Assembly: GCA_030765055.1 (NCBI GenBank)
Contig: CM060947.1
Span: 53,724,591-53,788,590 of the forward strand
Origin: Mantis religiosa
Lineage: Eukaryota > Arthropoda > Insecta > Mantodea > Mantidae
Direction of reading: 5' to 3'
Length of the DNA: 64,000 nucleotides
Of this stretch, positions 12,096 to 22,824 are shown in pieces. The position numbers and the translations under genes were made by a program. The notes under the pieces were generated by a model that worked only from the letters and a program-made list of their open reading frames with translations, did no database searches and was not told the origin of the DNA. The stretch's first letter is position 1; each line of letters begins with the position of its first letter.

Positions 12096-13458
12096 TAAAT
12101 ACCAGATCAGGAGATAGCATGAGTAAAGAAAATTAATTGGGTCAAAGAAACGTAAATACTTAACTTGATTATCAAGCTGCATGGATCTGTGCTCCTTAAG
12201 TCCACGGATTTCAATTTTAAGGCCGCTTTTCAAGAGGAGCTGAACTAAAATCCAGCATCACGATTAAGTACATTCCCTTTTTATGTCCTGAACGAGCAAA
12301 GATAACTTAATTTAAAAGTCATCACGTAATTACCAGCTCCTAAAAGATTTGACTATTTTATGCCTCATTGTACCTATAACGAAATATGTAAAAATATAAT
12401 TATACAATAGTTCCCCTTGTTTAATATGTAATAAATAGACGAACGGCGTTTTAAAGGACATTTGTACAAAAGTGAGTGAAGAATCACATTTGATTACACA
12501 CGTCAGGTTTGCTAAATACTTCCCTAACTTTCTCTTGCCATTTTGCGATATCCTAACTTTCCTTGACTTTCCAAGTCGCAAGTACGAAGTTTATAAAGTG
12601 AAGGTTAGTGAAAGTTATCTCTTATGCATATTTTTCAAGTATATAGACGCTCTTGCAATCTCCCTTTCTTATCATTATTGATATTTTATAAATAAGAATA
12701 GGTAGAGATAGAGCGAGCAGAAGGCAGACGTCCGTATCATTATAATTTGGCGTTTCCCGGCCAACTCTGTTACATCGTTCCAGGGTTTATTATCCCTCTG
12801 AATATCAAATCGGAGATAATTAAGGTAGTTCAGGGGCTGCTCGTAGGAACCTCCTTTTTACCACAGTTTGTTGGAGTACACAGATCTACAGAAATCCTTT
12901 CCCCAGGCACTTTATGTTGCTAATGGGAGAGAAAGCTGGCCCAAGAACAGACGTTTAACAGCTCTAAGTGCCGTTGTAAGTGATTCTTTGTATAAAAGTC
13001 ATAAGACTTAGAATTTATTATTATCGATTCATAGAGTACAAATGTTGGAAAACGTCTACCTATTTATGAAAAGTACTTTTTGGTCGTACTCCAATATGAC
13101 AGTCTTTGGTAAATCTGGTGGTTTGGAATGGAATAAACTAAACTAGTTAAGTTATTCGATAAATATAATGGAGCCTAATAAATGAAATCTAGAGATTAGT
13201 TGTCAACTGTTTGAGAATGTAGAATTTAATTGTCTCTAATTCTTAAACACTAAAACTTTAATTTTAGCTAATGTATTATATGTCACGTTCTCATGTCCCA
13301 TTTAAGTTATTGTTTAGACATATAGTTTCCATAATAACAATGAGAAGGGTAATTTACCTTGAGAGGCCGAAATGCCAAGGGGGAAATACAGTTGCGTCAA
13401 GCAGGTGTTTTGGTGCTACGGACTGCCGATAATCGATCATAGTGAACACTTCCGTCAG
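12096..13458. other. Intergenic stretch, nothing recognised
   Basis: A GC-richer patch at 12700-12960 is present but shows no coding or repeat signature that I can name. The rest is AT-rich. Confidence 0.5.
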
Positions 13459-13483
13459 AAAAAAAAAAAAAAAAAAAAAAAAA
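13459..13483 (+). repeat. Poly(A) run of 25
   Basis: An uninterrupted run of A. No retroposed body is recognisable upstream of it, so it may be a simple homopolymer. Confidence 0.9.
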
Positions 13484-13865
13484 CACGAGCATCACCAAAC
13501 CTTCAGTTCATATATTTATTGTTGCTTGAATTGACCAGAATGTCTAAGCATATTTATTTAAGTGGTTGCCTTTTCTTTATCTCGAAAATTGACTACTTAA
13601 AGACGAAGTGGCAATTCTTGTTTCTTAAAAGCACTGGTTTTAATATACGACTTTAATTTATTTCTATTATTCAGCTATCTTTCAGCTTTCAACGTCAGCT
13701 TTTAATTTTAAATTTCCTAAATTTCCACACATATTAACTTCTAAAAAAATCCTGTTCTTATTTCCTAAGGAATTTAGCTTATTTTGTCCATCTATATGAT
13801 ATACTAACTATGCACAAGTCATCTAGAATGAACAGGAGTTTAGGGTTTATTTCTAGAAAATTCAA
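13484..13865. other. AT-rich stretch including left TSD of SINE-B
   Basis: No gene seen. The last 12 bases (13854-13865) are the left target-site duplication TAGAAAATTCAA of the neighbouring SINE. Confidence 0.6.
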
Positions 13866-14120
13866 ATTTAATGTGTAGTGTTTTACGCCCACTTTTACTA
13901 CATACGGCACAGCAGGCGGTGACACTGATGATACATGAGATGAAGATGGAGCACCGGTGGAATGAGATGGCGAGGGAAACTGGAGATCCCTTAGAAAACC
14001 CGCCCCAGCGCCGTGTTACCGTGTTATCCACCATGAATCTCACTTTGCGGTCGCCTGGGATCGAACCCGGGCCGCCTTGGTGAGAGCCAAGCGGTCTGCC
14101 CACTGAGCCACTGAGCGGCC
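13866..14120 (-). repeat. SINE-B copy 1 (tRNA-Glu-like head) with perfect TSD
   Basis: The minus strand starts at 14120 with a tRNA-like head: A box TGGCTCAGTGG, a 7-nt anticodon loop CTCTCAC that would carry CTC (Glu), and B box GGGTTCGATCCC. The body has the GGCGGGTTTTCTAAGG-type sequence. It is flanked by a perfect 12-bp duplication TAGAAAATTCAA at 13854-13865 and 14121-14132, which fixes both ends. Other copies are at 42299-42488 and 50853-51106. Confidence 0.93.
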
Positions 14121-15113
14121 TAGAAAATTCAAGATATGCATTTCATATATCACCCATATCCTCATATTCATAATTTCTTAAACATGTGGTATTTGAATAC
14201 AAATACCTTGGGCAGTTTTTTTTATTTTTTTATTACAATATCGAAGATGTTGAATATGTTCTGTGTGAAGATAATATGAGGTAAGGAGACTTATTATATT
14301 TGATATCCCAAATTTGAATATCCAAAAATTTTTGCCTTTGTTTTTATGCCATTCGTATTCACGAACATGCATATAAGGTAGATCTTTCTCTAAAAATATA
14401 CTTTTAGATTGAGCGAAGTCTCAATACATTAAACTCTTGAACATTTATGGAGTAATTTTCAAAACTTAAGAAAGTAACAAATAAGTTGATATTTTTGGAA
14501 ATAAAATAAGTGTGAAAAAGTTTAAATCTTTAACACTCTTGGTTCAAGTTTCATTTTTATGAACTCATAACAATGAGAAGGGGGACATTAATTTGACTAA
14601 AATGTGTCAGGTTTGAAATAATGGTTATTTGGTATAAATGTTGCAAGGAGCATAGATAGCTGCTAGACTTCTTGTGTACTATGCAACATTATCATATCTG
14701 TATATATGCTTGTAATTTTCATCCGCTGTGAGTCTGCATTTTGCATAATTTGATTTGTTGTCTGTTTGGAGAATGTCTTTTATAGCTGTATGTCTGACCC
14801 TTGCAGAAACTGGGGCATACTTGAGTTGTAAAATCCAGTTTTTTTCTTTGTGTATGTTGTTGCTGTTTGATGTTGGTGTTTTATGATTGTTCTGTGTTAT
14901 TCTCTGCTGGAGCTTGTAGAATGGGGTAACATTTTGGACATCTTATTTGTAGTAATTGATTGTAATATCTTCCTGGGTGCCTTTATGGCCATTTTAGCAT
15001 CTCTATAGCTAGAAGAGGCACTATATCCCAGTAATATCATTCTTTTACCGAAAATGTATCTATTAAGGTTCCCTGAGCCTAGAAAGCCATTTTAGAAAAA
15101 GGTCTATGTGTTA
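14121..15113. other. AT-rich stretch without recognised features
   Basis: Starts with the right TSD of SINE-B. No gene or named repeat is visible. Confidence 0.5.
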
Positions 15114-15297
15114 GATAGAGTCAACATGAAAACTTCAATGACATGGCCGGGATTTGAACCACGGATCTCCTGGTTTCCGTCCAGTCGCTCTTACTCATTG
15201 AGCTGCCATGGCCAAAGTAACAGCGTCTGGACGGAAACCGGGAAATCCGTGGTTCAAATCCCGGTCATGGCATTGAATTTTTCATGTTGACTCTATC
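15114..15297. repeat. SINE-E fold-back (inverted duplication of tRNA-like SINE)
   Basis: Left arm 15114-15184 and right arm 15227-15297 are about 71 bp each, inverted and roughly 90 percent identical, around a 42-nt spacer. Each arm carries the B-box region (GGTTCAAATCCCGG on the minus strand of the left arm and on the plus strand of the right arm) and the following body. The spacer holds the 5' half of the tRNA-like head in one orientation only. So this is a SINE-E on the minus strand with its 3' part duplicated in inverse. A plain SINE-E copy is at 27241-27338. Confidence 0.9.
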
Positions 15298-15734
15298 CAA
15301 AAAGCTTAGCCTATATACGGCTAGTATGAAGAAATGATTAATTTTCATCAATTAACTAAAATAAGGTCTATGTGTGTTTTTAAACAGAATACTGAATACC
15401 AATGTTTATTTTGTGTCTTATCGGTACACTTCTAAAGATGAAGTCATGAAGCGTGTGAAGTCCTTTCCAATACAACAGGTAAACCGTCAGAGTTAACACA
15501 TAGAATGTAGATATTCTTAAAGAGTTTGAGAGGACATAACAACTCCCTAGACATTTCTTGTCATTAGTTAGAATAATGTTAGGTGGTCTAATAAGTATAG
15601 TCGGGTTTTTTATTTCAGTGTTTTGGAAAATTTATTGGGTTTATTTGGTTTGCCAATGCTATTTGAAGGATGTCATGGCTAGTGTTGCATATATTGCGAG
15701 CATCAGTCTTCAGTTGTTAATAAACAATCACAAA

Positions 15735-16850
15735 ATGGAGGTAACAAGGTTTGAACTTGGAGTCCTCCTAAAACACTACTGCAAAGAAGATAATGCAGCT
15801 GCTGCCACAGCTCAAAGAAGTGAATCCGACGTTTTAACAATGGAGGCTAAAACACTTAAGATTTACCAGGTTGTGAAAGACCTAAAATATGGCATATTGA
15901 GGTTTTCATTTTATTTAGTTCCTCCAACGTTCTCATATCGGACGATGAATGGAATGGGTGAAATGATGCTTAATTGAGCCCAGGGTCCATGGAGCTTAGA
16001 GTTACCGGACTTTTGTCTGTTAGGATAACAGAAAACCCCGGTAGAAAAACATTACTTAGGTAACTCAACCTGACCGACATTCGAACTCGGGACCTTTTCA
16101 ACGTGAGGCAGACATGCTACCATCTATGCTACCGAGGCTGGCTGGAATATTGAGGATACACGCGATGTTTTGGGAGAAAATCCGCAAAAAAGTACTCTAA
16201 AGCTTTCAGAAGAACTTGGTGAATCAAAAGATGCCATACATCGCCACATTAAGACACTTGGAAAATCATACAGAGCAGTAGAACTGTACCTAATGAACTG
16301 ACACCTCAACAGAGTGAACGTAGAGTGGATATCTGTCGTCAGTTTATCCGTAATCCCATAGATGATAGATTTGTCAGGAGAATTGCCACTTTTGATGACA
16401 AATGGGTACATTACCAAAGCCCTGGTTCCTCGGAGCAGTGGCTTGATCCTCGCCAACAAATCGTAAAAATATCAGTTAGACCCCAAAGTAATGTTGTGTG
16501 TTTGGTGGAATTTTGAAGCTGTGATTCACTGGGACTTTGTTCCAAACGGTCGGGCAGCTCATGCGGATCTTTATTCTCAATGACTAGAACGAGTTCATGA
16601 ATTTTTGAGACGGAGACACCGCAATAGAGTTGCAACAGAACAATGCAACACCCCATACTGCACAAACAACTATGGAAAAAGATTCAAGAATTAGGAGGAA
16701 TCGAACAGCTACCACACCCAGCATACAGCCCTGATCTCGCACCATCAGATTGTCATCTTTTTCGATCCATAGCCCAATTTTCTATGTGGAAGAAATTTTG
16801 TCAACTTTAAAGCAGTGCAAGTGGGTGTCACCAAATTCCTCGCATAAAAA
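15735..16850 (+). pseudogene. Mariner M8 transposase, inactivated
   Basis: The first HTH reads FELGVLLKHYCKEDNAAAA after the ATG at 15735. The frame is cut by the SINE at 15902. After it come the second HTH (TLKLSEELGESKDAIHRHIK), then NELTPQQSERR and the first catalytic block ATFDDKW (normally TCDEKW). VWWNFEAVIHWDF, the second catalytic block LQQNNATPHTA and the third block SPDLAPSDCHLF follow. In the second block the Asp is replaced by Asn, which alone would abolish activity. Stops (for example at 16580) and at least two frame changes confirm decay. Block style resembles the cecropia/HSMAR-type mariners. Confidence 0.85.
15903..16143 (-). repeat. SINE-A copy inserted in mariner M8
   Basis: The minus-strand head (16143 to about 16070) is tRNA-like: GGTAGCATAGATGG as A box and GTTCGAATGTC as B-box remnant. 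The body includes GAGTTACCTAAGTAATG and the tail region ends with the family sequence CCGATATGAGAACGTTGGAGG. Flanks GGCATATTGAGG (15891-15902) and GGAATATTGAGG (16144-16155) are a 12-bp TSD with one mismatch inside the transposase ORF, so the SINE came after the mariner. Confidence 0.92.
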
Positions 16851-16890
16851 ACGAGAGACTGGCACAATCGTAGGATGATAAACCTCGCTG

Positions 16891-18412
16891 AATGATAGCT
16901 CAAGCCCATAGAATCTAACTTTGAAAGTTAAATTAGCTAATTGGCTGTCAGAAGACATTTCAAATAATGTTTCTTCTTTAAAAATGCATTTTTTTTTTTT
17001 GTGAGACAGTATCGATGAAATACTTTCTCAAACGCAAAGTCGTCGTTTATTTTGTTCATCTCCTTACCATGGAAAGAGAAAGAAATTTTAAAGGCATCAC
17101 ATAACAACCAACAGTTAAAACGTTTGAGTATACCTTAAACCTTCGGTATTGATTTTGATTTTACGTTCAAGGAGAGATGTAATAACACTGAGTTTTATTA
17201 AATTGAAGTAAATAGAAGAATAAGTTTTTTTTTAGAATAATTGAATAAAGAATTGGTAATGAAAGTCATGTAAGCACACCAAGTTTTCTCCTCTTAATCA
17301 TCGATAGAGCATGGAATTTAAAAGAGCCACATAGCATCAGGCAATTTAAACGTCCGAGTACTGATTTATCTACTGTTTGCTAGAATGAAATGAAAGTTTA
17401 TCTTTTTACAAAGAAGCAGAAGAAGTATAGAAAGTGCAACATATTAGCAAATGTTCTCTCAAGTGATTATATTGACCAGAAGCTGCCTGACCTAATATGA
17501 AATAGATTATTTGAACAAGGAGGATGAACCTAGAGGCGAGTTAATTGAAATGCTGAGCTAATACTGTGCTCTAGAAAAGCTATCTCCTAGTGCAGTGTAC
17601 AAACCGCGACCAGAAAGTAACTTTATCCAGAGTTCCTTCACAGTTAAATCTCTCCTCAGTGACGTCACCCCTCGAGGGGCAACTGCCCGCAAATAAATGT
17701 CGCAAATGTTTAGCGTAAGACTGCAGTCAGCTGTTTCACACAGATAAGTTCCGCTACGATCATAGAGTGAAGAAATCTACTCCAATTTTTTTATCTATAT
17801 TTCACTGAAAATGCAAACTTTCAAGTCTCCTAAATTTAAAAAAAAATAATATCACAACTAGGTTCCCCTGTAGCAGCATAACTCAAACAAACGTTAGTTG
17901 GATACCGTATTTGGTATGTCAGCATGTTATCAGTGACAAAAATACGTTTAAAAAATTCAGGCATCCCTTACTACCTATTAAATGCACCTTTCCTTGATAC
18001 TTTATTTCCTCAAAACTATGATTTTGATGAAAATACTGTAGAAAGGATGAAAATAACTTCGCTTCAAACTACTTTATTTCTAACAAAATAGTAGCCCCCC
18101 TGCCAACGAACAATCAGCCTTTCTTTTAACTAAAAACAATATATCGACGCGTCTTTACATTGTCTCTTTAGCATGCACCCTTAGTGCTGCCAATAATCTT
18201 TCTGACATACAGAAAATTCATCTTTAACACGTAGCTACATATCAGTTCCAAACAAAATTCCGATTTTCACAGTAAACTTTTTCGCTGCTAGATCTACAGA
18301 TCGGCGATCCTACTCTCAGGTCGTAGTCTACACAGCTTTCACTACTACTCTAATCCTTGTTTCACACCCACCCATTGGCATCCAACCGTTCGTCGCTACT
18401 GGCAGGCTTTTG
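16891..18412. other. AT-rich stretch with two diverged copies of dispersed repeat X
   Basis: Weak copies of repeat X lie at about 17018-17140 (TTTCTCAAACGCAAAGTCG, then AAAGGCATCACATAACAACC) and 17282-17375 (AAAGAGCCACATAGCATCAG). A CG-richer patch at 17600-17760 contains TGACGTCA but no gene. Confidence 0.4.
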
Positions 18413-18421
18413 TAAGCCTTA

Positions 18422-18661
18422 TTTCTTTTCTTTTTCTTTATTTAAGTCCTCCAACGTTAAGTCACGAAGAATGAAATGGTTGGAATGATGAGTTCGCAGT
18501 CCGGAGTCCATGGATCTTAGAGTTACCCAACATTTGTCTATCAGGATAAGGGAAACCCCCGGAAAAAACCTTATCCAGGTAACATACCCCAACCGAGATT
18601 CGAACTCGGGACCTCTTGAAAGTGAGGCAGACATGCTTCCGCCACGATACCGACGCGGGCA
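18422..18661 (-). repeat. SINE-A copy
   Basis: Head at 18661 down to about 18590 with B box GAGTTCGAATCTC. The body contains TTACCTGGATAAGG and GGGTTTCCCTTATCC, and the tail holds AACGTTGGAGGACTTAAATA. Short flanks TAAGCCTTA (18413-18421) and TAAGCCTAA (18662-18670) fit a 9-bp TSD with one mismatch. Confidence 0.88.
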
Positions 18662-18670
18662 TAAGCCTAA

Positions 18671-19095
18671 ATGTTTTTGCTTCAAACACAAAAGCTTTTA
18701 ACTGCAGGAAGGAACATTTGGACAGGATATTGTAAGGTTTAGATTGGAAGTGTGAAAAAGGAAGCAATTTACCCTACTAAGCTATTTTGTGGAACGCAAT
18801 ACCCTTACATCTTGGTGCAAATAAGATTTTTCATTCTATTGGGTAAATACCACTTTCGCATCGGCTTTATACCTATACCTGGTGACCGCGGTAGGTCTTT
18901 CCAGGACTAGAAACCTCCCGAAGTGTCTTTTGCGCGGTAAAAACACACATCAGCCACAGCCACCAATAGCCCTTGAAGGCGTGCCACTACCAACCCAACA
19001 AAGCGAGGTGATTGCCCTATTTTATCGCGATGGCGGCAATTGTCCGACTGGAAAACAGCTCCAAAATAGCATCGAGTTCACCAATGTGAAAATAC
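18671..19095. other. Intergenic stretch, nothing firmly recognised
   Basis: A GC-richer patch at 18880-19095 (76-codon frame on the plus strand) has no recognisable domain. It may be 5' flank of the M6 element or another repeat. Confidence 0.35.
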
Positions 19096-19140
19096 GAGGC
19101 GTTTTGTGTTAATAACGTATATAAATTAAAATTATACACA

Positions 19141-19560
19141 AATTAAATTGAACGGTTTGGTTTGGTTTGGTTAGTTGAAGTTGTTTATTGTAATGGTTTA
19201 ATTTTGAATTAATATGAATGTTTTTGAATGTATGTTTATTGTTTGTTTAATATTCTTGAATTGTATTGTAAATTTTGAAGGTTATTATTATATTTTTAAT
19301 TTGCTATAAAGTAGATTTGAAAAAATATATTGATTTGAGTACAAGTATTAATAATAATTGAATTTATGTTTGCATAAAATTGATATGATGTATTTAAATT
19401 TGTTTAATTTGTTAAAAGAATTTGGAGAAGTTTTAAATTATCAAATTTTGTGATTTTTGTAATGTAAAATTTATGAATTTTTATATAAGTTTTTGGTTAA
19501 ATTTTTTAAAAGTTTTTTAAAGGTTTTTATTAGTTGAATAGGTAAATTGATAAATTTTAA
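19141..19560 (+). other. Extremely C-depleted tract
   Basis: By direct count the 420 plus-strand bases contain 6 C and about 67 G; the rest is A and T. Skew fades over the following 150 bp. There is no coding frame. The left edge carries a short (TTGGT)n stretch. Confidence 0.9.
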
Positions 19561-20010
19561 ATGCACTGGTTAGCAGTATATTAAATATCGGTTTCCGGTA
19601 TTGTAGTTTATTTTGTAATTGGAGCTGGTTGCCAGTTATTTGTATACTGGATTCCCTAAATTTTTATTAGTTAAATTGTAAATTGGTAGCTTTAGTAATC
19701 TTTCTATCTAATTTGTTTTAAGGTTATTGTTTTCCATTTATTATCTGAAAATTTATTTTCTAAATTGTATTTTTGTATTTATTTGGTAGTTAATAAATTA
19801 TAATTTGGAAATCATGTCCCGGTATAAGAAATTAGGTCCCGGGGTTAGATTTTCAGATTTTATTTATTTATTCTCCAAGGCGCGGGAGCCGTGAGGAACA
19901 CCAATACGCGAGATCCGGCAACACTGGCGTGTAGCTTGGCTTCACCTCTTCAAATCCCCACCACAACGAACCCGTTGCAACCATTAGTCTTGGCTGGGCA
20001 GCCGTTTGCG

Positions 20011-20535
20011 ATGGAGCTTCCTATCACTTCCGCCGCCAAGTGCGAGTTGCGTGCAGTGATCTGCTTTTTGAGTGCCAAGGGCGCTACCCCCACTGCAATT
20101 CATCGTCAGTTATGCGAAGTCTATGGAGCACAGTGTATGGACGTCAAAAACATGCGAAAGTGGGTCAAAGAGTTCAAACAGGGACGTACAGACGTCCAAG
20201 ACGAACAGCGTTCTGGTTGGTCTTCGGTTTCAGCCGAAACAATTGCAAAAGTGGAGCAAGAAATGCTTAAAGATACGCGTGTGACAGTTCGCGAGCTGTG
20301 CGAACTTATCTCTGAAGTCAGTAAGACTACGATTGACAAGATTTTGACCGAACATTTGCATTATCGCAAGGCTGATCTCCTGGCCCAGTTCGGATGGGAC
20401 ATCCTTACCCATCAGCCCCCTCCCCCCATACAGTCCGGACTTAGCACCTAGTGATTATCATCTGTTTCCTGAGTTGAAGTCACACCTGGGTGGAACACAT
20501 CTCCAGACCGACGATTATTTGAAAATCTAGGTTTA
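20011..20535 (+). pseudogene. Mariner M6 transposase with internal deletion
   Basis: I prefer the ATG at 20011 (MELPITSAAKCELRAV), because the preceding in-frame residues are Pro/Thr-rich and look like leader sequence. First HTH: AKGATPTAIHRQLCEVYG. The WVKEFKQGRTDVQDEQRSG hinge and second HTH (VTVRELCELI...TTIDKILTEHL) follow. The frame then jumps to LLAQFGWDILTH and ends at 20451. In the next frame YSPDLAPSDYHLFPELK continues, holding the third catalytic Asp. The deletion removes the first and second catalytic blocks; a frameshift lies near 20425 in a C-run. DNA-binding domain is intact, catalytic domain is lost. Confidence 0.88.
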
Positions 20536-20744
20536 ACACTACCAGTGCAACTTGGCGGGAGAAAGCTATGACAAGGGTATACAAAAACTGCCACAGCGCA
20601 TGCAAAAGAGCATCGATCGCAATGGTGATTGTGTTGAAAAATATCTGCAAGTTCCGCCTTTCCATCAATGTAACATTCATTTACAATATACACGTTTTCT
20701 ATATTAAATAAAATTGGAGAGCTTATTTTACGGACACGCCTCTA

Positions 20745-21316
20745 TCATATTCAAAATATATTCAGAACAAATCAAATCTTTATCATGAATTTTCAAATGT
20801 TTATACTCAAATATTAAGTTATTGTTATTTCTTTTCTTCTTTTATTAAGACCATGAATGCTCAAATCATCACATAGCGACCTGCTCTTCAAATATTTATG
20901 TCTGCATGTTCTCATCGTACTTCAGGGGAATATGCAATAGACAATGTCTCTGAATGCTTATTTCAAGTAACATGAAAACTAAACTCTCTTAGGTTTGGTT
21001 TCTTTTAAATAATGAGGCATATATCCTGGAGTCATTGCACTGACATACGTTATGTTTTACCCGGCATTCTTTGTGTCGAATGCTACAGTCGTCGAAAATT
21101 CCCTCTTATCTATTTTCTAGTCTCACAAATATTTTCCAAAAGGAGGGAACAATGGTAAGAAAGAACATTGTTTCGTCCCTGGTAGGGTACAACAAGGTAA
21201 AAGGAGACCGACAACTCCTCCCTCTCCCGGAAGTAAAGAGAGGGGTTGTTCGCTGTTGACTTACCTTACGAGCCAGGAGATGAAAATGCCTGCTGATGGA
21301 GGTCTCCCCTCCCAGT
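20745..21316. other. AT-rich stretch without recognised features
   Basis: Part of 20845-20905 resembles the end block of dispersed repeat X (CATCACATAGCGACC). No gene is visible. Confidence 0.4.
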
Positions 21317-21494
21317 GCTTATATTAAATATGTTGGGGGAGACTGGGACAGAACGGGACACTGCCTTTGTTCACTTAACCCCTCATGGTATCAGGTTACG
21401 ACAGGGCTTATATTAAACATTTAAGGGAGACAGGGTCGGAATGGGTCTCGGCTTTTATTGACTGTTCTCCTGTCTAGGGGAATGTGTTTGGTAA
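21317..21494. repeat. Two diverged tandem copies, 89-bp period
   Basis: GCTTATATTAAATATG at 21317 and GCTTATATTAAACATT at 21406 start two units of 89 bp. Both continue with a GGGAGAC-GGG-C-GAA-GGG block and TT-ACT. The units are clearly related but diverged. Confidence 0.7.
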
Positions 21495-21783
21495 CGCAGT
21501 AAATCAAGGTGTACGATTTTAGCAGCATTGTTATCCTCAACACTGACAGTTTACACTGATTAAATTAATTAGTACCTACTCCATGTAATTTCTAGAACTG
21601 TCTGAATTTCAGGTAGGTAATGTCAAGGGCAAATTAAAGAGCGAAAATTACCAAAAAATATTTCTAATTTTTTAACATAATTGGAGTTTTTTTTCCTTAA
21701 CTTTCTACATGTTTTATCATCACAGGCACAAAAATGATATATTTAATATATTTTTAGAAACGACATTGCATTTGATATATTTG

Positions 21784-22137
21784 TGCATATTCCAAAACTG
21801 TACCATTTACAACTTTTAGCTACATTTATTTGTCGTTACCTTGTTGCTACCTTAGCTTGCATGACACCCTGGTCTTCTGCTCTGCCAGGTAACTCTTAAC
21901 ATCCATGCCTTCTTGTTACTTAATTAGTCCCATTCTTCCCCCTCATCTTCCTTTCTTACATTTTTTACGTTTCTGGCCCATTTTTCTTTTACTTTCTGCA
22001 AAAACTCACCAATACTTACCTTATTTTCCTCCCTTCCCGTTAACATTTTTATAGCTACTAATCCTCTTCTCTACTTTCTGCCATTTTTCTTCCCAAACCT
22101 TTTTTCTCCATATTGCAACCTCCTCGCATTATACTAT
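21784..22137 (-). mobile_element. Non-LTR retrotransposon 3' end, copy 1 (LINE-Z)
   Basis: Minus strand 22137 down to 21924 reads WRKKVWEEKWQKVEKR, then, after a one-base frame change, VAIKMLTGREENKVSIGEFL and KEKWARNVKNVRKEDEGEEWD, ending at TAA 21924-21926. A 3' UTR of about 140 bp follows. The same C-terminal sequence and UTR recur at 63318-64000, where an upstream zinc-knuckle of reverse transcriptase type is also visible. This copy is cut off at 22137. Confidence 0.75.
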
Positions 22138-22494
22138 TCTGTCAATTTCGAGTTAATGGCATTACATTTTTAAAATGATTTTATCATACATTTTTCTGTA
22201 GATAATATTCCAATGAGAGAATACAGAAACTTAAGTGACAGTCAAATCAATAATTTATTTAAAATATCCGTATTTTTAATGTATTTTTATGTTGAAAGAA
22301 ATGTAAGTCTTAAAATTTCATTCTGATTGACTTTTGCACAACTTGTAGCTAAACCGTATGATATAGATGAAATTTTTTTGGACGAAAAATTCATACTGAT
22401 CTCGTTAAAGCAGAGAATTTATGTGAAATATATTTCATTTTCAGAGTTAACCATTTCCGGATAATTCCTTTTTTTTTTTATTGCTTTGCATATT
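22138..22494. other. AT-rich stretch without recognised features
   Basis: Contains GACTTTTGCACAACT (22330), also present near 52008; the surrounding match is too short to define a repeat. No gene is visible. Confidence 0.45.
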
Positions 22495-22640
22495 ACCCAT
22501 ATTTTTCTCAAATGGGAAGTCGCTATTTGTTTCTCCTTCTCTCTTCCTCTAATTTTCTCTCTTCCTCTAATTTTCTCTCTCCCTCTCTACCATACAAAGG
22601 GAATGGAACTTCAAAGCTATTTTGGCAACCCACATTTTGA
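22495..22640 (+). repeat. Unclassified dispersed repeat X, copy 2, with internal CT-rich minisatellite
   Basis: TTTCTCAAATGGGAAGTCG matches copy 1 at 2089. The middle has expanded into two and a half CCTCTAATTTTCTCTCTT units. The copy closes with ACTTCAAAGCTA. Confidence 0.55.
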
Positions 22641-22824
22641 AAATAAAACTATAGTTTTATTTTATTAGTATACCCTTTTTATATGTAAAAATAGTTGAAT
22701 GTATTATAAAAGTTTATTCCTATTAAGTAGAAGGTAGAACACAATACTATTATAGGAATGGTTTTTAGAAAATGAAGTAGATAAATGCATAAAATTGTTA
22801 GACATATTGTTCTTGTATACTATA

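Larger units (their letters stand above)
15582..16890 (+). mobile_element. Mariner M8 (cecropia-like) split by a SINE-A
   Basis: The left end TTAGGTGGTCTAATAAGTA lies at 15580 with TA. The right inverted repeat was not found, so the right boundary is approximate. The element contains all parts of a mariner transposase in order, on the plus strand, interrupted by SINE-A at 15903-16143. It is an old copy with several stops. Confidence 0.75.
19096..20742 (+). mobile_element. Mariner M6, internally deleted, with an AT-rich C-poor insert in its 5' region (left end uncertain)
   Basis: The right terminus ends GGACACGCCTC followed by TA at 20743. A poorly matching counterpart, ACGAGGCGTTTTGTG, occurs at 19096, which would make the element about 1.65 kb, 0.75 kb of it foreign. 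If that match is spurious, the left end lies between about 19860 and 20010. The transposase is on the plus strand and has lost its middle. Confidence 0.6.

Noticed and set aside
13866..14120. A functional tRNA-Glu(CTC) gene
   Set aside because: The tRNA-like part continues into a shared SINE body, has imperfect arms, and the whole unit is flanked by a 12-bp TSD.
15558..15977. 139-codon plus-strand ORF as a host gene
   Set aside because: Its middle is the first HTH of mariner M8 and its end is antisense SINE-A after a TSD, so it is a chance chimera.
17600..17760. Mariner end near ACCAGAAAGTAACTT
   Set aside because: The 11-base similarity to the M5 inverted repeat is not followed by any further match, and no partner repeat is found.
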